From: CAVAWX01 sp963614215 | GTDB lineage: Bacteria; Actinomycetota; Coriobacteriia; Coriobacteriales; QAMH01 | NCBI GenBank assembly: GCA_963614215.1 | Contig: CAVECB010000004.1 | Location: forward strand, 1 to 64,000 | Direction: 5' to 3' | DNA: 64,000 nt | Shown here: in pieces, positions 9,823 to 19,299 of the stretch | Layout of the letters: each line of letters begins with the position of its first letter | Numbering within the stretch: position 1 is the stretch's first letter | Notes under the pieces: model-generated | The model's database searches: none | What the model saw: only the letters and a program-made list of their open reading frames with translations | Told to the model about the DNA's origin: nothing | Made by a program: the position numbers and the translations under genes

Positions 9823-11049
9823 ATGTCCGAGACGACACGGCCGGACCTCTTCGAGTTCACCGAGGAGGAAAAGTGCGCCCTGCGCGACGCGCAGGCAAGG
9901 CGCGAGTCGCTCTACAGCCCTTATGCCACGCGCGACGAAGAAGGCGTGCGCGAGCGCCCCGAGCATTGGGTCGACCCGGACGCCTACCTCGCGCGGCCGT
10001 GCTTTGTCGTGGACGTGGAAAAGATTGTCCACAACCCCTTCTACTCGCGCTGCGCGGACAAGACGCAGGTTTTTTCCTTCATCCGCAACGACGACATCAC
10101 GCGGCGTAGCTTTCACTTGCAGGTGGTCAGCCGCGTGGGCCGCACCATCGGCATGGCGCTGGGCTTAAACCTCGACCTGATCGAGGCCATCGCCGTCGGC
10201 CACGACCTGGGTCACACCCCCTTCGGCCACCAGGGCGAATACGCGCTTTCCGACATCTACCGCGCGCGCACCGGGCGCTATTTCAATCACAACGTCCACT
10301 CCGTGCGCCTGCTGAAGACTATCGCGTCCACGAACCTGTGCCTGCAGACCTATAACGGCATACTCACCCACAACGGCGAGAAGGCCTTTGCTGCCTACCG
10401 TCCTGCCCCCTGCCCGGATTTCGCGGCGCTCGAGGCCACGATGGAGGCCTGCTATACCGACCAGCAGACCATTGCGACCCTGCATCCTTCGACCCTCGAG
10501 GGCTGCGTCGTGCGCATCTCCGACATCATCGCCTACGCGGGAAAAGACCGCCAGGACGCCGAGCGCGTGCACTTGCGCGACGCCGACGACTACGAGCAAA
10601 GCCCCGTTGTGGGCGTGTTCAACTGGGAGATCATCCAAAACGTCACGCGCAACATCATCAAGCGCTCGCTGGGACGCGATTGTCTGTCCATGGACGACGA
10701 GGTGTTTGCGGGGCTAGACGCGGTGCGCCGCGAGAACTACGAGAAGATCTACCGCAGTCCCTTCATCATGGACCGCATCGCGCCGGTCGCCCCGATGATG
10801 GAGCGCCTCTACATGCGCTTTGTCAACGACATCGAGGCCGGCCGCGAGGACTCGCCGGTCTTTCGCCATTACCTGCACCAAAAGATGCTGCGCTACGACT
10901 ATGCGTGGGAGCTGTCGCATCGCGTGGACGACGTTGTGGTGGACTACATCGCGTCGATGACCGACGACTACTTCATCGAGTTGTACCGCCACCTCTTCGG
11001 CTCGGACGCGGCGGGCGATTCTGTGGAATATACGAACTATTTCGATTAG
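9823..11049 (+). CDS. dGTPase-like HD-domain triphosphohydrolase
   Basis: This is a deoxynucleoside triphosphate triphosphohydrolase-like protein, which would cleave dNTPs to nucleosides plus tripolyphosphate. The 408-residue product has the HD metal site in VGHDLGHTPFGHQGE near residue 126. Earlier come an NPFYSRCADKTQVF segment and RSFHLQVVSRVGRTI. A later RISDIIAYAGKDRQD provides the final Asp of the HD set. The ATG has a GGGGCGGGGC leader. It starts 10 nt after guaB, so both purine-related genes are probably cotranscribed. Preference for dGTP over other dNTPs cannot be told from sequence. Confidence 0.87.
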   Translation: MSETTRPDLFEFTEEEKCALRDAQARRESLYSPYATRDEEGVRERPEHWVDPDAYLARPCFVVDVEKIVHNPFYSRCADKTQVFSFIRNDDITRRSFHLQVVSRVGRTIGMALGLNLDLIEAIAVGHDLGHTPFGHQGEYALSDIYRARTGRYFNHNVHSVRLLKTIASTNLCLQTYNGILTHNGEKAFAAYRPAPCPDFAALEATMEACYTDQQTIATLHPSTLEGCVVRISDIIAYAGKDRQDAERVHLRDADDYEQSPVVGVFNWEIIQNVTRNIIKRSLGRDCLSMDDEVFAGLDAVRRENYEKIYRSPFIMDRIAPVAPMMERLYMRFVNDIEAGREDSPVFRHYLHQKMLRYDYAWELSHRVDDVVVDYIASMTDDYFIELYRHLFGSDAAGDSVEYTNYFD

Positions 11050-11052
11050 CGC

Positions 11053-11058
11053 TAGAAT
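11053..11058 (+). promoter_or_regulatory. Candidate -10 box for dapB-dapA
   Basis: TAGAAT lies 40 nt before the dapB ATG, right after the upstream stop codon. It resembles the TAnAAT boxes seen before other operons here. No clear -35 is visible. Confidence 0.35.
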
Positions 11059-11097
11059 GGCCTTCTTGATGCTTTTCGAGGAAAGGCGATTGCACAT

Positions 11098-11889
11098 ATG
11101 ATAAACGTGCTGGTGAGCGGCGCCCTCGGGCGCATGGGCTCGATGATATGCGAAGGCGTTGCCGCTGCGGAGGATTTGGAGCTGGTAGGCGGCGTGGACC
11201 CGATGGCTGCAAGCGGCACGACCGTGTGCGGAAAACCCGTGCACGCGACGCTCGCAGAGGGCATCGAAGCGCTTTTGCCCGACGTGGTGATCGACTTCAC
11301 CCGCCCGGACGTGGCCGAGGCCAACGTGGCCTGCGCGCTTGCGGCCGGCGTGAACGTGGTGCTGGGCACCACGGGGCTGTCTGAGGAGCGCCTGCAGGCC
11401 ATATACGACGAGGCGCACACGGGTGATGCGGCGCTGTTTCATGCGCCGAACTTCACCACCGGCGCGGTGCTGATGATGCTCTTTTCCCAGACGGCGGCCA
11501 AGTATTTCCCGGATGCCGAGGTCATAGAGCTGCACCACGATGGCAAGAAGGATGCGCCTTCCGGCACGGCTATACGCACGGCAAAGATGATCGCGGCCGC
11601 GAAAACCGAGCCGTCTGGAGCGCCCGGCAGCGAGACCGAGCTGGACGGCTTTTCGGGCGCGCGCGGGGCGCTTGTGGACGGGGTGCCCGTGCATTCCGTG
11701 CGCACTGCGGGATATGTCGCGCACCAAGAGGTTGTCTTCGGCTCGGCCGGCCAGACGCTCACCATACGCCACGACTCCATCGACCGCACGAGCTACCTGC
11801 CGGGCATCTTGCTGGCAGTGCGCCGCGTCGGCGGGCTGTCGGGCTGTGTGGTCGGCCTAGAAAAACTCATGATGGACACGACGATGTAA
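11098..11889 (+). CDS. dapB: 4-hydroxy-tetrahydrodipicolinate reductase
   Basis: DapB reduces the DapA product with NAD(P)H in the diaminopimelate/lysine pathway. The 263 residues open with the Rossmann motif VLVSGALGRMGSMI. They continue with VVIDFTRPD, GTTGLSEE and APNFTTGAVL, and carry the substrate-binding HHDGKKDAPSGTA signature near residue 142. Length is normal. It is followed at 15 nt by dapA, an adjacency common in Actinobacteria, which supports a small lysine/peptidoglycan precursor operon. Confidence 0.96.
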   Translation: MINVLVSGALGRMGSMICEGVAAAEDLELVGGVDPMAASGTTVCGKPVHATLAEGIEALLPDVVIDFTRPDVAEANVACALAAGVNVVLGTTGLSEERLQAIYDEAHTGDAALFHAPNFTTGAVLMMLFSQTAAKYFPDAEVIELHHDGKKDAPSGTAIRTAKMIAAAKTEPSGAPGSETELDGFSGARGALVDGVPVHSVRTAGYVAHQEVVFGSAGQTLTIRHDSIDRTSYLPGILLAVRRVGGLSGCVVGLEKLMMDTTM

Positions 11890-11904
11890 GGCAGGAAGCA
11901 CGAG

Positions 11905-12801
11905 ATGTCTGAACTTTTCTTCGGGCGCACCATCACGGCGCTCGTCACTCCGTTTGCAGACGACGGCTCGCTTGATTTCGACGCGCTGCATTGTCTGGTG
12001 GACCGCCAACTGGCCGCCGGCATCGACGCGTTCGTGGTCGGGGCATCCACCGGCGAGGCAGCCACGCTTTCCCATGATGAGCGACTCGCGCTGTTTGCAG
12101 CCGTGCACGAGCAAGCTGCAGGTGCTGCCAAGACCATCGCTTATGTGGGCTCGAACAACACGGCGGCCTCCGTCGAGTTTGCCCGCGAGACGGCCGCGAC
12201 GGGGCATGCGGACGGCTTTCTCGTCGTCGTGCCCTACTACAACAAGCCGCCACAAGAGGGGCTCTACCGCCACTTCGAGGCCGTGGCAAATGCCAGCGAC
12301 GTACCCGTCATGCTCTACAACATCCCCGCGCGTTCCGTGGTGAACATGGAAGCCGAGACCACCTTGCGTCTGGCGCGCGAGTGCGAGACCATCGTGGCCA
12401 TCAAGGAGGCCTCGGGCAAGATGGATCAGATCCAGGCCATCATCGACGGCGCGCCGGACGGGTTTTTCGTCTACAGCGGCGAGGACACCGACACGGTCGA
12501 GGTCGTCGAGCGCGGTGGCGCGGGCGTCGTGTCCACCACGAGTAATGTTGCGCCTGGGCGCATGGCCGAGATAGTGGCCGCGGCGGCCGCAGGCGATTTC
12601 ACCCGTGCGCGCGAGCTGGAAGCGGCGCTTATGCCGCTCATGAAAGGCCTGTTCATGACCTCGAACCCCATCATGGTCAAAGACGCGCTGGCACGCGTTG
12701 GCTGCCCTGTGGGCGACCCGCGCCTGCCGCTTGTGCCGGCCACGTCCGAGCAGGGCGCGCGCCTGGCGTCGATACTGGAGGAGTGCGGGGCAATCGCCTA
12801 G
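11905..12801 (+). CDS. dapA: 4-hydroxy-tetrahydrodipicolinate synthase
   Basis: DapA condenses aspartate semialdehyde with pyruvate to start the diaminopimelate branch. The 298-residue TIM barrel shows GASTGEAATLSHDER, the catalytic tyrosine in MLYNIPARSV near residue 138 and the Schiff-base lysine in VAIKEASGKM near residue 168. C-terminal helices follow the VVSTTSNVAPG segment. It is the second gene after dapB. An alternative member of the DHDPS family (such as an aldolase) is unlikely given the dapB neighbour. Confidence 0.95.
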   Translation: MSELFFGRTITALVTPFADDGSLDFDALHCLVDRQLAAGIDAFVVGASTGEAATLSHDERLALFAAVHEQAAGAAKTIAYVGSNNTAASVEFARETAATGHADGFLVVVPYYNKPPQEGLYRHFEAVANASDVPVMLYNIPARSVVNMEAETTLRLARECETIVAIKEASGKMDQIQAIIDGAPDGFFVYSGEDTDTVEVVERGGAGVVSTTSNVAPGRMAEIVAAAAAGDFTRARELEAALMPLMKGLFMTSNPIMVKDALARVGCPVGDPRLPLVPATSEQGARLASILEECGAIA

Positions 12802-12940
12802 AAGGGGCGAGGGTACCCGCTTTGGAGAAAAGAAAGAAAAGCACCACATAGCAAAGGAAAACTAGGCGCTTGGGGCCACGCGCGCACATGATGCGTGCGC
12901 CTGCATCCGCGCCGCAAGAGAAGAGGAGCTTCACACCCAC

Positions 12941-14767
12941 ATGTCACAATCCAACAACCAAGGCGCCAAGAAGGGCGCCGACAAGCTGCGCGCATCGGGA
13001 AACGAGCGCACGAACTCCGACGCGTCCCGTCTGGGCGTAAACGGCAAGCGTAGGCGCGGGCGTAGCAGGCGCGGGCGCGGCGGCTCGGCAAACCAGGGCG
13101 GCGCGAAGGGGCAGGCCCTGCGCATCATCCCGCTGGGCGGCCTTGACGCCATCGGCAAGAACATGACGGCCTTCGAGTATGGCAACGACATGATCTTGGT
13201 CGACGCCGGCCTGATGTTTCCCGACGACGAGCACGTCGGCGTGGACCTGATTTTGCCCGACTATACCTACGTGCTCGAAAACGCGCACAAGCTACGCGGC
13301 ATCGTCGTCACCCACGGCCACGAAGACCACACCGGCGCTTTGCCCTACCTGCTTAAAGACCTCGACCGCAAAGTGCCCATCATCGCCACGAAGCTCACGT
13401 TAGGCCTGATAGAAGGCAAGCTCGAGGAGCACCGCCTGTCGCATTATCCGGATCTGCGCGAGGTGCATCGCGGCGGCAAGGCGCAGCTCGGCTGCTTCGA
13501 CATGGAGTTTTTCAAGGTGAACCACTCCATCCCGGGCTCCATGGGTGTCTTCATGCGCACGCCGGCCGGCACCGTCTTGCACACCGGCGACTTCAAGCTC
13601 GACCAGACGCCCATCGACGGTGAGCTGACGGATTTTGCTGCGCTCGCGCGCTTTTCGGCCGAGGGCGTCGACTTGCTGATGAGCGACTCGACGAACGCGA
13701 CCGTGCCCACTTTCACCAAATCCGAAGCCGAGGTCGGCGTCACGTTGCGCCAGGTCATAGGCTCGGCCAAGCGCAAGGTCGTCGTCGCGAGCTTCGCGAG
13801 CCACATCCATCGTATCCAGCAGATATGCGACGCGGCGCAGCTGGCCAAGCGCAAGGTGGCTGTCACGGGTCGCTCCATGCTGAAAAACACCAAAATTGCC
13901 CGCGAGCTGGGATATCTGCACGTGCCCGACGATTTGATCATCGATGCCTACGAGGTGGGCAAGATGGCACCGCATAAGCTGGTCGTGCTGTGCACGGGCA
14001 GCCAAGGCGAGCCGCTGTCGGCGCTCGCGCGCATGTCGGTGGGCGAGCACCGCACCGTCTCCATCGAGCGCGGCGACACGGTCATCATCTCGGCCACGCC
14101 GGTCCCCGGCAACGAAAAGAGCGTCACGCGCGTGGTGAACCAGCTGTCCAAGATTGGCGCCGACGTGTGGGATCGCCACCGTGCGCTCGTGCACGTCTCC
14201 GGGCACGCGGGCTCCGAGGAGTTAAAGATTGTGCTGTCCATCGTGAAGCCGCGCCATTTCCTCCCCGTGCACGGCGAAGCCATGCACTTGCGGGCGCACG
14301 CGCGTCTGGCCGAGGCCGTGGGTGTGGATCCCAAGCGCATCTTCATCTTGGACAACGGCGACACGCTCATGATGCGCGGCGGCAAGGTGGGCCGCGGCGA
14401 GCCAGTGGAAAGCGGCATCGTCTACGTGGACGGCTCGTCGGTGGGCGACATCGGGCAAAACGTGCTGACCGACCGCGCGACTATGTCCTCTGACGGCTTG
14501 GCCTGCGTGGTTGTGTGCCTGGAAGGGCGCAGCGGGCACCTTGCAGGCGAGCCGCAGGTCGTCATGCGTGGTATCCCGGGCTTTGATGATGACGCCTTCA
14601 TGGCCGAGTGCCGCGAGGACCTGGGGCGTGTGGCGCGCGACGTGGTGCGGGCGCACGGTGCGAGCCGCTCGAAGGTGAGGACTGCCATGCGCGACGAGCT
14701 GTCGAAGTTCATCTGGCAGCGCGCCAAGCGTCGCCCCGTGGTCGTTCCCATCGTCGTGAACGTTTAG
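12941..14767 (+). CDS. rnj: Ribonuclease J
   Basis: RNase J is a metallo-beta-lactamase-fold exo/endoribonuclease active in mRNA decay and rRNA maturation. The 608-residue protein has a basic, low-complexity N-terminal tail (about 60 residues, rich in Arg, Lys, Ser and Gly). The catalytic domain then begins at RIIPLGGLDAIGKNM. The metal motif is VTHGHEDHTGALPY near residue 125, with SDSTNA, VASFASHIHR and HVSGHAG downstream and a C-terminal beta-CASP/dimer region. The basic tail is typical of actinobacterial RNase J. The 139-nt gap before it shows no gene. Confidence 0.95.
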   Translation: MSQSNNQGAKKGADKLRASGNERTNSDASRLGVNGKRRRGRSRRGRGGSANQGGAKGQALRIIPLGGLDAIGKNMTAFEYGNDMILVDAGLMFPDDEHVGVDLILPDYTYVLENAHKLRGIVVTHGHEDHTGALPYLLKDLDRKVPIIATKLTLGLIEGKLEEHRLSHYPDLREVHRGGKAQLGCFDMEFFKVNHSIPGSMGVFMRTPAGTVLHTGDFKLDQTPIDGELTDFAALARFSAEGVDLLMSDSTNATVPTFTKSEAEVGVTLRQVIGSAKRKVVVASFASHIHRIQQICDAAQLAKRKVAVTGRSMLKNTKIARELGYLHVPDDLIIDAYEVGKMAPHKLVVLCTGSQGEPLSALARMSVGEHRTVSIERGDTVIISATPVPGNEKSVTRVVNQLSKIGADVWDRHRALVHVSGHAGSEELKIVLSIVKPRHFLPVHGEAMHLRAHARLAEAVGVDPKRIFILDNGDTLMMRGGKVGRGEPVESGIVYVDGSSVGDIGQNVLTDRATMSSDGLACVVVCLEGRSGHLAGEPQVVMRGIPGFDDDAFMAECREDLGRVARDVVRAHGASRSKVRTAMRDELSKFIWQRAKRRPVVVPIVVNV

Positions 14768-14768
14768 G

Positions 14769-14774
14769 TATACT
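14769..14774 (+). promoter_or_regulatory. Candidate -10 box before ftsK
   Basis: TATACT lies immediately after the RNase J stop and 51 nt before the ftsK GTG start. No clear -35 element was identified, so this is only a candidate. Confidence 0.35.
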
Positions 14775-14825
14775 TTCGACAGCACTGTTTTCACCACGAA
14801 ACGAAGAGGCGAGACGCGAGAAGAC

Positions 14826-17597
14826 GTGAACGCGCGCGACAAGCGACATAGCGCACGAGACGGCCGGTCAGGCGCGCGGGGAGCCGCCGCCCGAGGCGGG
14901 GCTGCTGCAGGCGGTGCAAGCCCCAACGGGTCTGCGCGTGCCCGTGCGCGAGGCCAGGCTCCAAAGCAGCGAGGCGGCGCCCACAGCAAGACGGGGCGTG
15001 TCCCGGCGGCCGCCGCATCGTCTGCACGCCGCGCGCCCAACGCGGGATTAGACGAGGGCTTGCGCGACGATTTGACGGGGCTTGCCCTAGTCGTCGTCGG
15101 CATCGTGCTTTTCGTGGCCGTCGTTGCGCCGACAGATGCGCCCGTCACCGCCGCCATATCCTCCGGTCTGCACCTAGGCCTTGGGTTGGGCGCCTACCTG
15201 TTTCCCGTGGCATTTTTGGCCTGGGGGCTGTTCTTTTTCATGAAGACCGCCGAGACCCGGGCGCTGCGCCTTGTGGCCGGCATACTCGTCGTCATCGTTG
15301 CCGTGATGGGGCTTTTGGCGCTATGGCAGCCGCCCGTGCACGACAGCGACCCCATGTCGCTGTTTGCTGCAGAGGCGCTTCGGGCAGGCGGCGGATACGC
15401 GGGCGCGTCCGTGGCCTGGCTTTTGATGGCACCCTTCGGCCGTGTCATCGCGACGATCGTGCTCGCAGGTCTCGGGGTCGCAGGCCTCGTGCTGGCAGGG
15501 CTTTCCATCTCCGATGCCCTCTCCCGCGTGAGGGATTTCTTCACGCTCGGGCGCGAGGAGAAAAAGATTCGCCGCGAGAAGGCGAGCTTTTCGCCTGGGG
15601 CACATGGCGTCGATGCTGCGGCTGCCCGCGACTTCGAGCAGTTGGACCTGGAGCAGGTGCGCGAGTGCCAGCCCGAAGGCGACGAGACCCTGCTTTTCGG
15701 CAACAAGCTGCGCCGGCGTGGGGGAGCGGCCAAGGCGGGCGGCACGCGTGTGCTGAAGCGCGAGGGTCGCGACGATGCAATCGAAGAGGACGCCGATGCG
15801 CTGTATGGGGACGAGGCTTGCGAGGGCGCGTTCTTTGACGAGGAGGCCGGTGCCGGCGAGGGTGCGGACGGCAAGACGGTGAACCTGGGCGCTGCGGGCG
15901 GCGGGCAGACGCGCGGCCGCCGCGGGCGGACGGGTACGAAGCGCATGCCGGATGCCACATCTGCTTCACCATCTGCAGCAGGCAAGCCTGCCGCACAAGA
16001 AGACGCGCATGAGGCCGTGGAAGAAGCGACCGAGGATGCCGGAGCCAGCGCGGCGAAAAAGAGCGCCGGGCAGGCGGCCCCGACATCTGCCACGGTGAAA
16101 CCCGCCCAGGGCGCCGCAGACGATAAGTCCTACTCGCTGCCGCCTGCGGGCATATTGAAGGTGTGCGGTAAGCGCCGCTCTTCTGCGCCCGCGGAGCTGC
16201 AGGAAGTGGCCGACGAGCTGCAGCAGACGCTCGAGGACTTCGGCGTGCCTGCCCATGTCGTCGGCTGGACGGCCGGGCCTACCGTTACTGTGTTCAAGAT
16301 CGAGCTGCCGCGCGGCACCCGCATGTCTACCCTTGTGAACCTAGCAGACGACATCGCGTTGTCGCTGGCGGCCTCGGGCGTGCGCATCGCGCAAATTCCG
16401 CGCACCTCGCTTGTGGGCGTCGAGATTCCCAACAAGCACCGCGAGACGGTGTATCTGGGCGACGTCATCGGGCAGGCGGGGGACAGCCCGCTGTCCATGG
16501 CCATAGGCGAGGACGTGGACGGCAACAAGATTTGCCTCGATTTGGCCAAGATGCCCCACCTGCTCGTGGCAGGCACGACCGGCTCGGGCAAGTCCGTCGC
16601 CTTAAACGGCATGATCACGACGATGCTCATGCGCACGACGCCAGACCAGGTGCGCATGATCATGGTCGACCCCAAACGCGTCGAGTTCAAGCCCTACGAG
16701 GGCATCCCGCACCTCTATGTGCCGCCCGTGACCGACCCCAAGGAGGCGGCGAGTGCCCTGAAGTGGGCGGTGGCCGAGATGGAGCGGCGCTTGAAGGTCT
16801 TCGAGCAGGTGGGCGCGCGCAACATCGCCGGCTACAACAAGATGGTCGCCGACGGCAAGCTCGACGACGAGGAGACGGGGCGCCCCGACGAGATTTCCTA
16901 CATCGTCGTCATCATCGACGAGCTGACCGACCTGATGATGGTCGCGGGCAAGGAGGTGGAGGACTCCATCGTGCGCATCTCGCAGCTCGCGCGCGCCGTC
17001 GGCATTCACCTCATCATCGCCACGCAAAGCCCGAAGTCTTCCGTGGTCACGGGCATGATCAAGGCCAACATCACGAACCGCATGGCCTGCACGGTGGCCA
17101 CCAACGTCGAGTCGCGCGTGATCATCGACCAATCCGGCGCCGAAAAGCTCACGGGCAATGGCGACATGCTCTTCGTGCGCCCCGAATGGGGAAAGCCCAA
17201 GCGCATCCAGGGCGTCTACGTGTCCGAGGCCGAGGTCGAGGCCGTGGTCGAGCACCTGAAATCGCAGGGCGAGGCGGTTTATCATACGGACATACTGAAA
17301 ACGGCGCTGGCAGGCGCATCGGGCGGCGGTGTCGGTGCGCTCGGCGCGGGAGGCGACGGCGACGGCGATCCGCTTGTGTGGCAGGCAGCCGAGGCTGTGG
17401 TGAACGCGGGGCTGGGCTCGACGTCGATGCTGCAGCGCCGCCTGAAGGTGGGATACTCGCGCGCAGGGCGCATCATGGACGAGCTGGAAGAGCTCGGTGT
17501 GGTGGGGCCGGGCCGCGGGAGCAAGGCGCGCGACGTGCTGATCGAGAGCGTGGAAGACCTCGACGAGCTGCGTGCCATGGCAGGTGCAGAGGAATAG
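14826..17597 (+). CDS. ftsK: DNA translocase FtsK/SpoIIIE
   Basis: FtsK pumps DNA across the division septum and coordinates dimer resolution. The 923-residue protein starts at a GTG. It has a basic Ala/Gly-rich cytoplasmic tail, then about four membrane segments between residues 75 and 225. A long acidic/Ala-rich linker follows to about residue 430. The alpha/beta motor domain has Walker A GTTGSGKSVALN near residue 584 and Walker B VVIIDELTDLMMVAG near residue 697. The C-terminal winged-helix gamma domain (STSMLQRRLKVGYSRAGRIM) reads KOPS-like sites. The stop lies 10 nt before the next gene's GTG. Confidence 0.96.
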   Translation: MNARDKRHSARDGRSGARGAAARGGAAAGGASPNGSARARARGQAPKQRGGAHSKTGRVPAAAASSARRAPNAGLDEGLRDDLTGLALVVVGIVLFVAVVAPTDAPVTAAISSGLHLGLGLGAYLFPVAFLAWGLFFFMKTAETRALRLVAGILVVIVAVMGLLALWQPPVHDSDPMSLFAAEALRAGGGYAGASVAWLLMAPFGRVIATIVLAGLGVAGLVLAGLSISDALSRVRDFFTLGREEKKIRREKASFSPGAHGVDAAAARDFEQLDLEQVRECQPEGDETLLFGNKLRRRGGAAKAGGTRVLKREGRDDAIEEDADALYGDEACEGAFFDEEAGAGEGADGKTVNLGAAGGGQTRGRRGRTGTKRMPDATSASPSAAGKPAAQEDAHEAVEEATEDAGASAAKKSAGQAAPTSATVKPAQGAADDKSYSLPPAGILKVCGKRRSSAPAELQEVADELQQTLEDFGVPAHVVGWTAGPTVTVFKIELPRGTRMSTLVNLADDIALSLAASGVRIAQIPRTSLVGVEIPNKHRETVYLGDVIGQAGDSPLSMAIGEDVDGNKICLDLAKMPHLLVAGTTGSGKSVALNGMITTMLMRTTPDQVRMIMVDPKRVEFKPYEGIPHLYVPPVTDPKEAASALKWAVAEMERRLKVFEQVGARNIAGYNKMVADGKLDDEETGRPDEISYIVVIIDELTDLMMVAGKEVEDSIVRISQLARAVGIHLIIATQSPKSSVVTGMIKANITNRMACTVATNVESRVIIDQSGAEKLTGNGDMLFVRPEWGKPKRIQGVYVSEAEVEAVVEHLKSQGEAVYHTDILKTALAGASGGGVGALGAGGDGDGDPLVWQAAEAVVNAGLGSTSMLQRRLKVGYSRAGRIMDELEELGVVGPGRGSKARDVLIESVEDLDELRAMAGAEE

Positions 17598-17607
17598 GGG
17601 TGATGTC

Positions 17608-19284
17608 GTGCAAAACTACAAGATAGGCGACATGCTCCGCGCCCGCCGCGAGGCCATTGGGATGTCGCTTTCCGAGGCCGCCGAGACTACCAATATCCGC
17701 GCGAGGGTGCTTGCCACTTTTGAAGCAGGCGATTACGCGCATTTTCCCGCGAAGGGCTACACGCAGGGCATGCTCTCGTCGTATGCGCGCCTGCTGGGGT
17801 TGGATCCGCGCGAGGTGCTTTCGGTCTACGAGGGCGAGCTGGCCGAATACGAGCAACGTTGCGAGATTGCGCGCAACGCCGAGTACGCGCGGCGTGGCGA
17901 CGGGCGCTTCGGGATGCGCAAGCCGCATGGTGCCAAACCCGTCTCGCGGGGAAGGGCCGCCGCCAGGCAGATGGCCGACGAGCGCGAGAAGACCGACGAG
18001 GAGCGCCGGGATGTCGCGCAGGCAGCCACGGAGCAAAACACCGCCCGCAATGTGAAGGTCGTGGGCAAGCGCAACGTGGCGGACGCGCCGCGCTACGGGC
18101 GTAGCCGCACGGCAGACGTGTCTGCCGGCGGGACGGACAGATACGACGAGGGGCGCGCCGATGCAGGACGTGCCGATGCAGGACGTGCCGATGCAGGACG
18201 TGCCGATGCAGGACGTGCCAGTTCGCGCCGTTTTGGCAGGCCAGCGCGGGCCGAGGCGGAAAACGTTCGTGAAGGCTCCTCGCGACGTGCGCAGGTCGTC
18301 CGCGAAGACACCGGGCGCTTCGGGCGTGCGCCGCGCGATGCGCAGGACTCGGGCGATTTCGAGCCTCTTGGCGCGGATGCCCCGGAGCTTTCCGCTGCCG
18401 ACGCTTCGGACCTGTCGTCTGCTTCGTCTGCCGCCCCGCGCCGCAGCCGCCTGCGCCACAGCGCGTTCGAGGAGTACAAGCGCAAGATGCGCGAGCGCGA
18501 CGCGGCCGAGGCGCAAAGTGCGGTGCAGCCGGAGGCGGTGCCTTCGTCTGGGTCGGCAGGTGCATCGCATACTTCAGGCGCGTCTGGACGCCTTTCTCGT
18601 ATTTCATCGGGCGCGACGGGCTCAGACGAGGGGGGTACGGGGCTTTCGGATGCGCTTGCCGCCACCGACGAGGAGGTTTCGGCAGAACGCGATCGCGCCG
18701 CCCGCCGCCGCAGCCGCCGCCAGCGCGACGAGGAGGAACGCGAGCTGCGCAGCACGCTTACCCGCCAGCAGAACTTTTTCCAGATGTTGTTGGGCGTCAT
18801 CACCTCGATTTTCAGCGAAAGGCGCACGCGTCTCATCGCCATCGCCGCCATCTTTCTCGTGGTAGCTGTGGCACTTGTCGCCGTCTTTCTCATCAGCACC
18901 GCAGGCTCCGGTTCCGGCGGCGTTATCCAGGTGCAGGGTGGCGCGCGCGACGACAGCGTGGCCACTCAAGACGCGGGCAGCGCTTCTGCCACGGTCACGA
19001 CGACCAACGGCAATCCCGTCTCGGTCTCCATCGTGGTGGAGGCGGGGCAGACCTCGCTCGTGAACGTGGTCTACGATGACGACAAGGCCTACAGCGGCAC
19101 CGCGGTAGGTCCTTGGAACCGCAGCTTCCAGGTCACCGAGTCCATGGAGGCCACTTTCGGCAACCCAGACGCGGTGAAGGTCACCGAAAACGGCCAGGAA
19201 GTGCAGGTCGAGCGCCAGCAAGACGGGACGGGCAAGCTCTCGCTGTCCATCCAGACGGCAAATGCGGCAAGCGCCGCGAGATAG
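17608..19284 (+). CDS. RodZ-like membrane protein with N-terminal HTH
   Basis: This resembles RodZ, the cytoskeleton/cell-shape membrane protein. A GTG start at 17608 gives 558 residues. There is an HTH domain at residues 1-90 (GDMLRARREAIGMSLSEAAE), then a long hydrophilic Arg/Ala/Asp-rich linker. One membrane segment lies near residues 408-432, and an extracytoplasmic C-terminal beta domain resembles the RodZ-type DUF4115 region. The linker holds four exact 15-bp repeats at 18157-18216. Position after ftsK fits a cell-division/shape role. HTH and TM layout are clear, but the precise function is inferred. Confidence 0.75.
   Translation: MQNYKIGDMLRARREAIGMSLSEAAETTNIRARVLATFEAGDYAHFPAKGYTQGMLSSYARLLGLDPREVLSVYEGELAEYEQRCEIARNAEYARRGDGRFGMRKPHGAKPVSRGRAAARQMADEREKTDEERRDVAQAATEQNTARNVKVVGKRNVADAPRYGRSRTADVSAGGTDRYDEGRADAGRADAGRADAGRADAGRASSRRFGRPARAEAENVREGSSRRAQVVREDTGRFGRAPRDAQDSGDFEPLGADAPELSAADASDLSSASSAAPRRSRLRHSAFEEYKRKMRERDAAEAQSAVQPEAVPSSGSAGASHTSGASGRLSRISSGATGSDEGGTGLSDALAATDEEVSAERDRAARRRSRRQRDEEERELRSTLTRQQNFFQMLLGVITSIFSERRTRLIAIAAIFLVVAVALVAVFLISTAGSGSGGVIQVQGGARDDSVATQDAGSASATVTTTNGNPVSVSIVVEAGQTSLVNVVYDDDKAYSGTAVGPWNRSFQVTESMEATFGNPDAVKVTENGQEVQVERQQDGTGKLSLSIQTANAASAAR
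18157..18216 (+). repeat. Four exact 15-bp tandem repeats in the rodZ-like linker
   Basis: The unit GCCGATGCAGGACGT is repeated four times without mismatch and encodes an Arg-Ala-Asp-Ala-Gly linker pattern. The identity at third codon positions points to recent slippage expansion, so copy number may vary between strains. Confidence 0.95.
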
Positions 19285-19299
19285 AGAAAGGAACACCCG

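Noticed and set aside
8248..10116. Long open frame of more than 600 codons on the minus strand, opposite guaB and the dGTPase-like gene
   Set aside because: It mirrors two well-supported plus-strand genes, is His/Arg/Gly-rich without any recognised motif, and is the usual antisense artefact of high-GC codon use.
18157..18216. CRISPR-like repeat array
   Set aside because: The units are contiguous 15-mers with no spacers and no cas genes are present.
18161..18220. Frame encoding repeated MQDVP units
   Set aside because: It is the 15-bp repeat of the rodZ-like gene read in another frame; the HTH protein frame continues through it on both sides.
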